64,000 bases of DNA from positions 20,065,041 through 20,129,040 of the forward strand of contig NC_052137.2 in assembly GCF_016086655.4 (NCBI RefSeq), written 5' to 3'. Source of the stretch: Lepeophtheirus salmonis. Its lineage: Eukaryota > Arthropoda > Copepoda > Siphonostomatoida > Caligidae. Both the position numbers and the translations under genes were made by a program. A model generated the notes under the pieces. That model ran no database searches. It saw only the letters and a program-made list of their open reading frames with translations, and had not been told where the DNA came from. Of the stretch, positions 49,610 through 61,392 are shown piece by piece. How positions within the stretch are numbered: the first letter of the stretch is position 1; each line of letters starts with the position of its first letter.

Positions 49610-50960
49610 ATGCATATCATTACATAGATGTTGAATTTGGTTCGAAGGAGTTCGGAACTAAGCTAACTATTTCCACTGTAGAATCTGAGATACTTTTATT
49701 TGTATCACTGGATGTCTGCGTAGCCGGTGTGGATGAAACTGGATTGTTTTCTGAATAAACTGTTGATTCTTGATTTGAATCTATTAGCTCAGCCCCGTGC
49801 GGTTCTGGAGCTTTACAATCATCCCCTCGTCTCACATATATTTTTCCCCTTTGAACTAGCTCCTCTTCTTTAGAGAAAAGTACATTTTCTGCCCCATTTT
49901 TTCTCTTAAGCCTAGAGACTTAATAGTAATTAACCGATTTAGTTTTTTCGCCACAAGAAGACCTAAAATGACCAATCATAAAACAGTTTCCACACTGTCG
50001 AGATTGGCCAATAAACTCAATTGTTTCAATTTCATCTCCTAATGGAATCAGTGAAGGGTTATTTCTAGGATTTTCTGTAACATTTATTAATATGTCTGAA
50101 CCCTTTGTGTTCCAATGTTGATATCTTGGATCACTGAAAATAGCAAATTTTTCCAAAAGAGATTTTTGAGATTAGAAGCGTTCCCTATACAAAAGGATTG
50201 GACTTTGCAGAAAGGTTCGAGCATAGATCTTAATGTTTTCTCACAAATTTTTCCATAGCCATATTTCAAAGTCAAATCAAACACATCATCGCCATCTCTA
50301 GCTAGCACGAGTTTACGACAATCCATCAAAGCTTTGAAAGAATTATTATATTTGTCCTTCAAGTAACTTCAATTGGAAGAACAATGTCATCCGTGATTAT
50401 CTCCATAAGAATTGTATTACAAATTATTATAAGAAGGCGATGAGATCTATCCCAATTCCTACTGGGAACCTCGTTGGGATTTAATTTTAAAATATCCGTA
50501 GCAATCAACGCAAGATTGCCAGGATGCATTTGACTTTTACTTAAAGGACTACGTTTGTCAATTCTTTGTGCAAATAAGAAGAAATTTTTCCAACCATTCG
50601 AGTCATTAACTGTCCCATCAGTTACATAATTAAATGAAGGGATAAAATCTTTATTTAAATTTGAGTTCACAACACCAGTATATGACATTGATTTTGGTGT
50701 ATTGGACGTTCCCATATTGACAGCAGGAATTATTGATGAAGATTCAAGGAAAACAGTATCTTTATTCTTATGATTAGGATTGGTACTATTTGCTCCAAGA
50801 AAAACCGTGTTCTCGGAAGTAAACGGAGCCCAAATGTTGATCCATTTATAATGGATAAGGTTGTCTAAAGCAGGTCCCAGCTGGGATTTCTCCTTTTTTC
50901 TATTACTAGCATTATTATTCTTTCTTTCGCCGGACGTTAAAAATAATATATGAAGAAATT
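49610..50960 (-). mobile_element. LINE ORF1 relic with CCHC zinc knuckle
   Basis: Frames 50715-50359, 50362-50087, 50156-49920 and 49835-49620 form one interrupted ORF1. It starts MGTSNTPKSMSYTGVVNSN, continues with NSFKALMDCRKLVLARDGDD and GYGKICEKTLRSMLEPF, then VTENPRNNPSLIPLGDEIET. It carries CGNCFMIGHFRSSC, a perfect C-x2-C-x4-H-x4-C knuckle, at about 49995-49953, and ends in a Ser/Thr-rich tail. It lies just upstream of the endonuclease ORF in LINE order. The clade was not determined. Confidence 0.75.
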
Positions 50961-52274
50961 CTAGGTGAGTTGACTCACCCTGAATAAGTTACATCACCGA
51001 GGAATTATCTCCAAGAATTATAAACAGGTATTAAAATAGACCATGTAAAAAAAAAAAAAGAGGAAGAAAATCACTTTATATACTCCGTGATGAATCCAGG
51101 CCAGTTTTCGACGCGATAGATGAGGTTTGTACGAATAAGATGAATCAGGAAGACTGAAAAGGGTCTTACAAGCACACTGATGTATTTTTTTTTTTTTCAC
51201 CATAAAAGGGTCTTAAAACCACACAAAATGATAATCACGAAGGAGCAAATAAAAACACTTCTGCACTATTCAAATACTTAAACAATTTTTTCAGTTTTAC
51301 CTAGACAGTATTAATTAATAATTGAGAAATAATTTAGAAAATTTCAAATAAAGGAAAAAAGTCAGATACACCCCTTTGACCCCAGACATGAGTGGGTTAA
51401 GTTAATTATGTTTTAGTTTACCGTTTTGTGTTGAAGTCTACTTAGAAAAACCAAACTATTATTAATTATATAATACTAGTGTTAGTACTCGGCATTGCCC
51501 AGAGCTATTATACATTAAAATTATAAAATTTGTAAAATTTGCTATTAAAATTTGTATGTCCATCAGGAGATACAAATTTTGCTTATATTTTCCAAACGAT
51601 AACTCTTAAAGAAATCTTTGGTATTACTCTACGTTTATAATGAGCATACTTATTTGTAGCTACTCACTCAATATTTAAAAAATATATTTAAAAATGAAAA
51701 AAATAATAGTAACAGGTTAAGAAAAAATATTGTATATGATTTGATGAGCATCTTTAGCTCGTTACTAAAGCTCATTTTACGACACATTCATTTTTTTCAA
51801 TTTTATATAAAATATTTCCCTTTTTCTTTTCTTTTGAATTTTTTAGTTAGGCTAATGCCTGGGAGATTTAATTCATTTTGTACAGTGCTCCCTGTACATT
51901 AGACTCCCTTTTTTCTTCATAATGGATTCGTATGTGATGTAAACTAGGCAGCAATATATAAAGTGCACCTTGTGGGTGTTTTATATACATTCACAGATGA
52001 AAATTTCCTCTGTTTCATTTTACATCAAGGAAAAAACAATATTTAAATTCCAAGAAACAAGTAAATCCGGGGAGGAGAGTATGAATTTATGGAGAGGGGT
52101 GTTTAAATAAAATTGAATTTTATGTCTAATTTGCATTAAAGCGTTATAACTTTTGCGCTTTACTTTAGAGTTTAGACTAATAACTCTTCCCTTCTCTTGT
52201 TATATTTAGTTTCCCTCTTGCACACACATGAGAAAAAGCCATTTTTCCTTACAAGATGTCGTTTTTGAATCAAC
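50961..52274. other. AT-rich stretch with one dispersed repeat
   Basis: No gene. 51655-51910 resembles 18110-18375 (TAGCTACTCACTCAAT, CACATTCATTTTTT and AAA.TACTTCCCTTTTT-like words). Confidence 0.35.
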
Positions 52275-52325
52275 ATTCTTACGTCACAATTCTATACATG
52301 ACGTATGGAATTGTGACGTAAGAAT
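52275..52325. repeat. 51-nt hairpin carrying CRE-like sites
   Basis: The 18-nt arms (ATTCTTACGTCACAATTC and complement) are perfect. Four more paired bases and one T-G pair leave a loop of five (ATGAC). TTACGTCA lies in the left arm, TGACGTAT across the loop and TGACGTAA in the right arm. It could be a compact inverted-repeat element or a bZIP-binding cluster; the function is unknown. Confidence 0.8.
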
Positions 52326-53038
52326 AACATGATGCATGTTATTAATCTCATTCAAATATAATTTAAATTATCATCCACTCAATTCTAATTCATTCTTTAA
52401 TAATTACGAGCATTTAATTTTTATAAAGAAGTACTTCAGGTAAGAGGGAACAAATTGATTTAGTACAATTTTACGAAATTCTGTCAATTGATTTTAAAAA
52501 CTAAATATGAATTCTATAGAGCTATTATTAGGGCCATATTTACTTTAATTATTTTAAACTAATTTTTGATATATTTTAAAAATTCATATAGTTTGTCCTC
52601 CTTTTCTCTTCATAGATTTTTTAGTTGTTGTTCAGCTTATATTCATTTTTTTCATCATGGGTGGATACTCCGTGCTCGAACTGTATCCAAATATAAAAAA
52701 ATCATGGAAACATACAGTTCTTTAGATTTCCTTTTCCAAAAAATAAAAAAGAACTAACTAGAAAAAAACAAAGGTTATCTAACCTTAATATTCCTCTAAT
52801 TGGAAACCAGCTCCAAAAAAAAAAAATTTCATCCTAACGTTGTTTGCTAAAAGCAACCCTTTTACATAGTCGGTATTTGAATTTATTCGTGTCTTCTTAT
52901 AACTTAAAACGCTCACTATAGAGTGGAATGAAACTGAAAGAATGTTTACAATTAATTATATATGCTCATTGTCTATATGCAATTATGTTCCACTTTATCA
53001 CAATGACTTGTTCTTTAATGCTGGGAGTGACGAAGTAA

Positions 53039-53170
53039 CACGATCTTTTCATAGATTCAATTCGCCAAGGAGTGACAGTCAATACTGATAACAATACATA
53101 TGGATTGATTATATTTGCCATTGGATTGAATTATAGAATTGATGATGACAAGGCTAAAGAATTAACATAG
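53039..53170 (+). other. Possible exon fragment resembling a vWA domain edge
   Basis: A 43-codon open stretch ending in TAG reads DLFIDSIRQGVTVNTDNNTY then GLIIFAIGLNYRIDDDKAKE. The FAIG strand followed by a short helix (D..EL) is typical of von Willebrand A domains. No flanking exon was found and the piece is too short to be sure. Confidence 0.15.
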
Positions 53171-53364
53171 AATAATCCTTCTATTTTATTACTCAAATGA
53201 GTTTGAGTGAAATCAGACAGTCTTCTTCGTAGATTGTATTGATAGACCTGGAGGAAGGGGACTCAGGACTCCCAATTCTTTGAAATAAAAGAGTATTTTT
53301 TCTTTGTGAAAGTCTTTCATTTTTTAATATATGTTGAGGATGATTTCATACAAGATACAATAAC

Positions 53365-53670
53365 TATTTATATGTAATAGCAGAATATAATATACTTTAC
53401 AGTGCAAACTATAGAGAATAAAGAGGCACATTTTCTTTAAGATTCTAGAATCGCCTTCCACTTGTTTTTGAGTGAGAAAAGAGCCCAGCTTGTATAATTG
53501 ACCATGTAGACCGTACATCACAGACTCCGCCTAATAAATGGAATTAATGTAAATGTGATAAAGTTATTTCTGCGTAATCTACATCAAGGACTCTGATGGT
53601 TGAAATAGTTTTCTTAGAGACGAAGCAGTGTTGACTTAAGTAGGAATGGAAACACGGATTTCAATGAAGG
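53365..53670 (+). repeat. Dispersed repeat, second copy (see 26445-26730)
   Basis: Shares TTTATATGTAAT, GCAGAATATAAT, AAGGACTCT and GTTGACTTAAGTAGGA landmarks in the same order with 26445-26730. Non-coding. Confidence 0.45.
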
Positions 53671-54205
53671 GAGTTTAGGATGGAGGGAAATAGTGAGTAA
53701 ATCTCTCTGTTTCGGAGTCACATACAGTCTTTAATTAAGTTGGAGTATTTTTTATGGAGCTTCCTGTTTCTTGTGAAGTCAATGATAAACCCATAGGAGA
53801 TCTGTAGGAAATGATGTATTCTTGAACATAGAGACAATGAGTCAATAGGTGTGAAGCGACACAGATCGCAGAAGGGCATCTGTCCTCTCAAGGATCCTTC
53901 TCTACAAGGAGATAATATCCCATCTAGGGAGTTAGGAAGGAATATCCCTTAAACGGAAACTGACGTTGTAGAAAGGAGATGAAGGCGTTTGACTCGCCTG
54001 AAACCATTGGACGAATGTGAATCCCTATATCATACATGTGAATGCTTTTTAAGAAGATCCATTGTATGAAATCCCTCTGAACACACTGTCTTTGGGATCC
54101 AGGGAGTTCTCCAGTTCTTATCTCTACTTCTCTTGAGTAATAAATAACTAATAGACAGTATTAATAGTCGCTATAACATCCATAAACGATTGAAATTAAT
54201 AATTT
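53671..54205. other. Moderately GC-balanced non-coding stretch
   Basis: No open frame of note and no RNA pattern recognised, although it is less AT-rich than its neighbours. Confidence 0.2.
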
Positions 54206-54838
54206 GATTATATATATTTTATTCATATAACTAACTTTTTAAGGGTCTTTGAAAAAAATATTAGTGTATTTATGATCAAAAGAAGTGGACTAATACCCAC
54301 CATGATCAAAAGAAATAAAAAAGATTGTATTTCTCTGTAATTGAAAGGTAAACCTAAGTTAAATAGACACAACAGTTTCACAAATGCCAAAATTTTATAA
54401 TACAATATATGTAGTTAAGAGGCACCTGAAATCTTTGAGGGCCTGAAACCTTCCCATAGAGTTGGCTCTAACTATACGTACCTAAATTAACCAAGATATT
54501 AGATAACTATTAGATAATTACATGAGTGTCGAATAAATTTTTTTAGAGCCGTTTCTGTCGTCATAAAATATGTATATACATTTATTCAATAAATAAATTA
54601 AATGATGGAATTAACCATTGAAAATGGAATTTACATTAACATTTGTTATACAAGTTAATGAAGTTGGAGCTGGATTATCATTCTAAATTGAAATGAATGA
54701 ATATATAGTTATAATATTCATATTCTTTGATAAATATCACTGAAGTGGGTATTAGTCCACTTCTTTTGATCATAAATACACTAATATTTTTTCAAAGACC
54801 CTTAAAAAGTTAGTTATATGAATGAAATATATATAATC
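54206..54838. mobile_element. Non-autonomous element with 95-bp terminal inverted repeats
   Basis: The left arm 54206-54300 and right arm 54745-54838 are near-identical inverted copies, from GATTATATATATTTTATTC to GTGGACTAATACCCAC. About 440 bp of AT-rich DNA lies between them. Near-identity implies a young element or a recent inversion duplication. An obvious target duplication is not seen. Confidence 0.75.
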
Positions 54839-55769
54839 ATGTATTTATTACAAACGTAGTTACATATTCAAATGTCATTGTATCATACTAGAAGAATACA
54901 CTTAAAAATTCGTTGAAAGATCCTATAAGTCACTTTTTATGGTTCTCATACTTGGCTTGATACATTGGAGGTATGAATTCACAGACCTAGATAAACAACT
55001 TCGAGAATTCGAGTCCTTTAGATAACTACGTAATGCAGCCTGTTTCGTTCTCTTTGGACAAGAAATAAGGTTTATGAAGAGACGAAGACCATCGTTCTAT
55101 TGCAATTTCAGATTGCTCCAACTGTACTCAGCTTTACAGTTTTACTCGCACTTTCCAGCGACTCGACCTTTGACTACCTTCCCGAATCCTCTCAGTGGGT
55201 TGTCGCTCCACAGCCAACCACCTCTTCTTCTGAGACATCTTCGATCATAACGAAGTGGAAATCGCTGCTCTTGCATAGTATTTTGCTATTGTTTGTCCGT
55301 CAATCCAAGAGTCTTGTCCAATATGAATAGTCCATCATGTCTAATGATATTGTAATTAATAACAGAAAATTAAGTGCTTAGCATTCCTTCCATTGGAACC
55401 GCTGTCGTGTTTGTTTATTTTTCTTTTCTCTTATTATATATTATATTGGTGATAGATATTATATCAGTTTAAAAGAATCTTGCCATTTTTTCAATTAGAC
55501 ACTTTTCCTTTTTTTTATCTTGTCATTTTTTCCTAAAATCCCTTACCCAGAATATATATTACGATTTACGATAAAAGAAAAATGATGATTGGAATCGTTG
55601 AAAAAGAACGAATTTAATTAGTTGAAAGAGATTATATAAAAAAGGAATAAAACACGTTGGTGCCCTTGAATCTTCTGAAGAACTTTTCCTCAGTATTGGA
55701 CTAATCATCAGCAAAGCAACTTCCCTCTACTGCTCTCTCACGTACATCATCATCACAACGAAGGTACTG
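54839..55769. other. Unassigned stretch with one signal-peptide-like open frame
   Basis: 55100-55330 (plus, 76 codons, ATG) starts MQFQIAPTVLSFTVLLALSS, which looks like a signal peptide, followed by a Ser/Thr-rich part. No homologue is recognised and no splice partners are evident, so it may be chance. Confidence 0.2.
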
Positions 55770-56360
55770 ATGTGTGGAATTATGATTTGGAAAACAAAAG
55801 TATATCTAGCCATTTTTGCGGTTTCTCGTACCCATCTCGTTCTTTATGGCAAGTAATCCGCCATCACATCAACAACTTAAAAGTCTTCATGAAACACAAG
55901 ATTCAAGGAGACGAAGGAGAATTAAACGGTTCATCATTCAAATTTGGACGTATCAAAGTTATTTGTGTAGGGTAACATCCCCTTAATTGTTCTGGATCAT
56001 CCCATTTTCTCCAAGTTTATTGAAAAATATACTGGAAAAACTTCTACAGGTCGATGGGTCGTTCACAACTTGGTTGGAGAAGTATGTCAAGGAGTTTTGA
56101 ATAGAATAGAAGAAGAGGTGGAAGAAAAGGATATTTTCGTTGCACTAGATGAGACAAGAGATCATCAAGGGAGGTCAATGACTGCAATTTTGATTTGCCC
56201 TTAGGACGGACATTTCTGTGGGAGACCTTACCTTACTAACTTGATTGATATTGAGATTGCAAACGCAAACAATGTAAAGAACATCGTCATAAGCTCAGTT
56301 TATAAATTATTGGGAGAAGATTTTGTCCCTTGTAGACTTCCTGTAATGATGGGTTTGATG
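55770..56360 (+). mobile_element. hAT transposase relic (family A, second copy)
   Basis: Reads NIPLIVLDHPIFSKFIEKYT (55973-56032), then VGEVCQGVLNRIEEEVEEKD, IFVALDETRDHQGRSMTAIL, and after a TAG, GHFCGRPYLTNLIDIE and NNVKNIVISSVYKLLGEDFV. It aligns with the relic at 10.8-11.2 kb (NAPLNIVSHPNFVKFIELYT, FVALDETTDP, SMTALLIGHSGW). The reading frame is unusually well kept until it breaks at a 25-bp repeat at 56344. Confidence 0.75.
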
Positions 56361-57007
56361 TTCTCTAACTAACAATTTTGTCTTGTATAAATTTCCAGAA
56401 TATAATATACATTTATAAAGTTATTTGTAGGGAAATTATATATTAATAATATACTAAAATCCCTCTTCCTTCATGTGTAAATAAATAATTTAAGTTAAAG
56501 ATATATTCAAAACGATGGTCTTTTAATTGGGTTGGAATCGATATTTACTCTTGATCTAGTGATTTATTCAGTTCAAATTTTGGAATAGAGTTGAAGATCG
56601 AAATAGAGTTTTCTTTTAGAAATTGGAAACCACACTGTCTAAACAATCTTTCTTGGACCTTGTTCTACGATCTCCTATAGCTTTAACTTCTTCAATATAT
56701 ATTGAATCCACATGACTTTGTATTTGCGTTAACCCTTTGATACCAAATCATTTAGACTATTTTGATTATTTTTTGCCGTTTCTACTATTCTCCATTAAAA
56801 TATACTTCACATATTTTATTTGCATCCTCAAATAATCTTAATTGTGCTTCTCTATACATCCAGACTCCAGTCAATTTTTTAGAGATCATCCTTGAATGTT
56901 CTTTCAAATAGAAGTTATATACTTGTATCTCAGGTCTAACGATGATTAGATATACTTTTTAAGCACTACCGAATGCACAATATAATGATGGGTTTGATGT
57001 TCTCTAA
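56344..57007 (+). repeat. Segment flanked by 25-bp direct repeats
   Basis: The 25-bp sequence ending GGTTTGATGTTCTCTAA is found at 56344-56368 and again at 56983-57007, bracketing 614 bp of AT-rich non-coding DNA. It looks like a long target-site duplication around an insertion into the hAT relic. Confidence 0.65.
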
Positions 57008-57029
57008 TTATATTTGGTCTTACGAGTAA

Positions 57030-57355
57030 GAAGGAAATTAGGAGTGAGGCTTGAAGTATTCAAGATGCATCCATATTTGCAGTCAGCACGAGTTCAAACA
57101 TATTAATGGAATTGATATTTGTGATAGAAACTATATATAGTATTGATTCGTGCGTTATAGGCATTAAGGACTCTTAACAAGGAAAGGGTTTATTTAAAGT
57201 AGGAGTTGACTTTAGGAGGATTGAACACGAACAGTTTCAATGAACGATATTTAGGTAGATAATATATTTTGTCTCACATAATTTTACAGAATATAATAAG
57301 CATTTATATATAGTTATTTATACAGAAATTATATGTTAATAATATACAAGACGCC
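57030..57355 (+). repeat. Dispersed repeat, third copy, with a second shared block
   Basis: 57030-57260 corresponds to 26530-26730 (GTGAGGCTTGAAGTATTCA, AAGGACTCTTA, AGTTGACTT). 57270-57355 corresponds to 56375-56455 (TTTTGTCT, CAGAATATAATA, GTTATTT, TTAATAATATAC). Confidence 0.45.
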
Positions 57356-57859
57356 CCTTAGGATGATTTCTATTCTAGGGACTCACACATTACCATTGCA
57401 TGATAATAAATATGATACTCAACTTCATCCTCGTGAAGTATAAGTATTTCGACCAAATTGAAGACTATTTCTCCCTTAGACTTAGATTGTCATGACAGAT
57501 TTTTATTTGTCTAAATGGTTATACGTCCCCATGCAAGGAATGAACATCTACAAAAAATTATTGCAAAAATTATTATAGTTAGCATTAAATTTGATATTTG
57601 TTATATCCGCCTTGTATATTGATATTCGTAACCAAAGTTTTATACTATGACAATTAATATTTAATACTATTTGTATCATACAATAAATTATAACTAACAT
57701 TAAGACTTTTTCTTGATAATACTATTTTGATTAAATACTACCAAGTAAAGCTTATATTTTGGTAAAGAAAAGCTTCCATATGTAGTAAATTTTCTGATAA
57801 GTTGTAATGTTAAAAAAATCATAATTGAGATATCTTATTGATGAAGGATTTTCATTAAT
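57356..57859. other. AT-rich non-coding stretch
   Basis: Nothing recognised. Confidence 0.2.
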
Positions 57860-58560
57860 TTTAACTGTAAGATTTACTCAAGATACCGTGGAAAATTTAT
57901 TCCACCTTATTAGGTACTAACTCCAACATCATTAAAGGCTCAAATTAATCTAAGAGTAATTGCTTTAAGTCAGTTGATGAAGGAAAAGGGATCTTAAAAT
58001 TATCAATATGATGATGGTGAATATCTTATCGATTTCTTAGATTGTTTAAAAGAAGGAAGATATAAATCAGCCGAAGTGGATAATGCATCTTTTCTTCAAG
58101 GACTAACTCCTCAGCTAGAAGCTAATTGTTTATATATATATTATATTGCTGGCTATATTTAAACCAAATTAAGACATATCAGTGTGTTTGTTCGGATCGT
58201 CTTAGTTTTGTTATTTTGGACACTATTGATATCGTCCCATATTCATAACTCCTTGATCTAAAAGATTATACCGGTCAATCTTTATTCCACTGTATTAAGG
58301 AAGTCTTCGAAAATATATTCATTACATCCAAGAAGCGATATGCATCCTTATTACAGCTCAAAAAATTAATGATTTAAGAAATATAACCAAAATCCTGCAA
58401 GATCTAATTGAAAAAGAAACAACCATTATGTTTATATCCCTACCGATTGTCATAATATGAAGACAAAAATTATTCGAAAAATATTGGCAAGTTCGCGTTA
58501 ACATGTACTCAAAACTTTATCGAAAGAGACAAACAGAGAAAGGAGGAATTTATGTTATTG
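57860..58560 (+). mobile_element. P-element-like transposase relic, C-terminal part
   Basis: Reads FTQDTVENLFHLIRY, SLKAQINLRVIALSQLMKEK and YQYDDGEYLIDFLDCLKEGR, then after frame changes LFHCIKEVFENIF. The first blocks match the P-transposase pattern RFTSD..ENLFS.IR followed by a helix L.FK..LR.I..SQ. It is clearly different from the P-like relic at 28.5-30.4 kb. Stops occur in every frame. Confidence 0.6.
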
Positions 58561-58934
58561 GCCACGTTTAATTATATGTATATTTCAGATTTATTTAAAA
58601 AAATTAAATTCTTTAATAAAATAATCAAACAAAATATGAACTACTATTTTATAAAAAATAAACATTTTAAATTATGAAGGAATAACTATATGCAGTCGGT
58701 GCAGTTTATTTGACCTTATTTCTTTCCATTATATTTTTGTTGTAGGTTTTTTGTCTGTCCGCTCTTTCCCTCGAGTTTTTGATATTACCCACAACAATTT
58801 TGTCTCACAATAACAATGATATGTACCCACAATTTTACGCCGCAACGATTTTGTCCCTAACCTTTTCACCACTAAAAAAGGATCCGTACCAAATATAATT
58901 TAACTAAAAGAGTAGTCATAAATTATTATTTATG
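58561..58934. other. Non-coding stretch with ACCCACAA...TTTTGTC words
   Basis: 58780-58870 repeats CCCACAACAATTTTGTC, CCCACAATTTTACG and CAACGATTTTGTCCC, a degenerate internal repetition like those in the MITEs of this window. Confidence 0.3.
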
Positions 58935-59435
58935 AGTCATAAGTATAGTTGATAATATTGTAGAGAAAAACGCGTGCAAGAAGAAGGGGGAAAAAAATAC
59001 ATATGGTATCATTGTTTAAAATACTGATGTGATTATCATCTGCCTGCTTTATTATGATTTTTGAGGGTATAACGAAAGTATTTATTAGCAAAATGTTTAA
59101 TGAAGATGTACTATGTATAATTGATTTAGACGTTTTCTATCCGTTACAGTAGATTTTATAACGTCACACTACATGAAATTGTAATTCATTGTGAACCTTA
59201 TTCTCAGAATAATAGTTAATGAAACGACAAAGTAGAGTATTTCGAAATATATTTGAAGTCCCAAGTTTAAAAAAGAAGCCTTTAATTAAATATAACCTAT
59301 ATAATAAAAAATATACCATCATACATTTATGTTAAATATACAAAATTAAGCAATTGGAATCATATAACTAATAACAATAAATTATATATATAGAATATTG
59401 AAATAACAGATTGATCCAAATAATATTTTCTTGTT
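58935..59435 (+). repeat. 500-bp direct repeat, left copy
   Basis: Nearly identical to 60890-61392 (GTCATAAGTATAGTTGATAA to TTTTCTTGTT). Between them lies copy 2 of the inverted repeat. No coding frame. Confidence 0.85.
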
Positions 59436-59491
59436 CTTACACCGGAATCCAGTTAAATATGCCATAACTTTAGGTTGCAAAACACAAGCGA

Positions 59492-60883
59492 GACGTGGAG
59501 TATAATCAAAAAGATAATCACCCCTCTTCTTCATGTGGAAGTCGCTATATACAATTGTGCACAGGATAGATATATCTCTACCGATGAAATCTAACTAATT
59601 ATTAATAATAAAGTAAATGTCAAAATCATAAAATTAGACAATAAATATACTAATAAAAAAATGTTACAAATAAATCCATCTTAAAGATTTAGAGCAAAAG
59701 CTAATTATGTAGTAATGTCCGGCGATATTACTCCTTATTAAGAGCATCAAAAAAGATATTTCCCCCGTTATTTATGCTTATATAACATCATACTATTATC
59801 ATGAAGGATATTCACAATTGCTAATTATAATGCTACACCCAATGTAACTACCCCCGTTGTTGTGACCATTTAAGCAGTTGTTTTGGCCTTTTATGAGTTT
59901 TCTGAACACCATTTCTTGGAGCTTATGAACCATAGCTAATCATTAAGTGATAAAAAAAAGTAATATTTATCGACTATATAATATTGAAAAACCTAATGAT
60001 CGTACCCAAGTCTTTAAGTGAAGAAAACAGTGTCACACAAACTATTTGTGAACCCTCCAAAGCTACTACTCTCGTTGTTGTGACCATTTAAGCTGTTGTT
60101 TTTGCCATTTAATGAGTCGTGTATCATAATTTTTGATATTTTTAGCTAAAATAGAATCATATTTTATTATTAGATTTTTTTAAAAAATACTTACTGTTAG
60201 ATAGTACAAAATTCAGAGTTCCATTTCGAAATTAGTAATTATTTTATACTTTTCACTGATAACTTGATCGTCCTTTGGTATGTATGACTCAAAACATTTT
60301 TATATGTATTTCTATAAATGACATCAGTACCAACATCCTCCATTAATTTAATGATGCTTCCTCGGGAGGGGATAGGTTTACCCGTGCATTTTTCCATATA
60401 TTTTTTCAACATAGGATGATTAGCAATGGATAAGATTATATTACATACAATAAGCATCGTTGTGAGATCAGAGTTAAAGTATGACTTGATGTATTCATCG
60501 TCAAATTGATTTTATAGATGAATATCCATACTCTTATTATGAGATGAGGATAATGAGTGGCGTGTAATTCTAGACAGGGGACTAAAGGCACATTTATATC
60601 GTCAAATCCGACAAACCATCTGTTTCTCATCCGGTAAGTATTTTCCAAATTCCTAGGCCTCCATTTTCAGAAATCCAGACAGAAGGCGAAGTTATTTTTT
60701 TGCATTTTATTCAGTTCTCTATCGACTATCCCCATCTAATATTATTATATTATTATTGAATAATAAAGGCGGGAATGATAACGTTCATGATTGATAGAAG
60801 AAGATGTATATTATTTAATCAATGATGCCATAAGTAATTCTTCTCTTCTGCTCGCACGCTTTTCTATTCTTACCAAAATTATC
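59492..60883 (-). repeat. Copy 2 of the inverted repeat, with hAT fragment
   Basis: Reverse complement of 45209-46223 plus about 370 extra bases (60240-60600). The extra part encodes, on the minus strand, SIANHPMLKKYMEKCTGKPI and then PSRGSIIKLMEDVGTDVIYR. This is similar to the hAT family A N-terminal block (NIVSHPNFVKFIELYTQKPVPSR). Copy 1 therefore looks like an internal-deletion derivative of a hAT element. Confidence 0.7.
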
Positions 60884-60889
60884 ACCCTT

Positions 60890-61392
60890 AGTCATAAGTA
60901 TAGTTGATAATATTGTAGAGAAAAACGCGTGCAAGGAGGAGGGGGGAAAAAAGACAAATGGTATCTTTGTTTAAAATACTGATGTGATTATCATCTGCCT
61001 GCTTTATTATGATTTTTGAGGGTATAACGAAAGTATTTATTAGCAAAATGTTTAATGAAGATGTACTATCTATAATTGACTTAGACGTTTTCTATCCGTT
61101 ACAGTAGATTTTATAACGTCACACTACATGAAATTGTAATTCATTATTAACCTTATTCTCAGAATAATAGCTAATGAAACGACAAAGTAGAGTATTTGAA
61201 ATATATTTGAAGCTCAAAGTTTAAAAAAGAAGGCTTTAATTAAATATAATCAACATACTAAAAAATAAACCAATAAACATTTAAGTTAAATATACAAAAT
61301 TAAACAATTAAAATCATATAACTATTAATAATAATAAATTATAAATACAGAATATTGAAATAATAGATTGATCCAGATAATTTTTTCTTGTT
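60890..61392 (+). repeat. 500-bp direct repeat, right copy
   Basis: See 58935-59435. It begins 6 bp after the end of the inverted-repeat copy and ends about 200 bp before the p31comet start codon. Confidence 0.85.

Noticed and set aside
51480..51600. AGTGTTAGTACTCGGCATTGCCC, considered as a transposon end
   Set aside because: No matching inverted end was found nearby.
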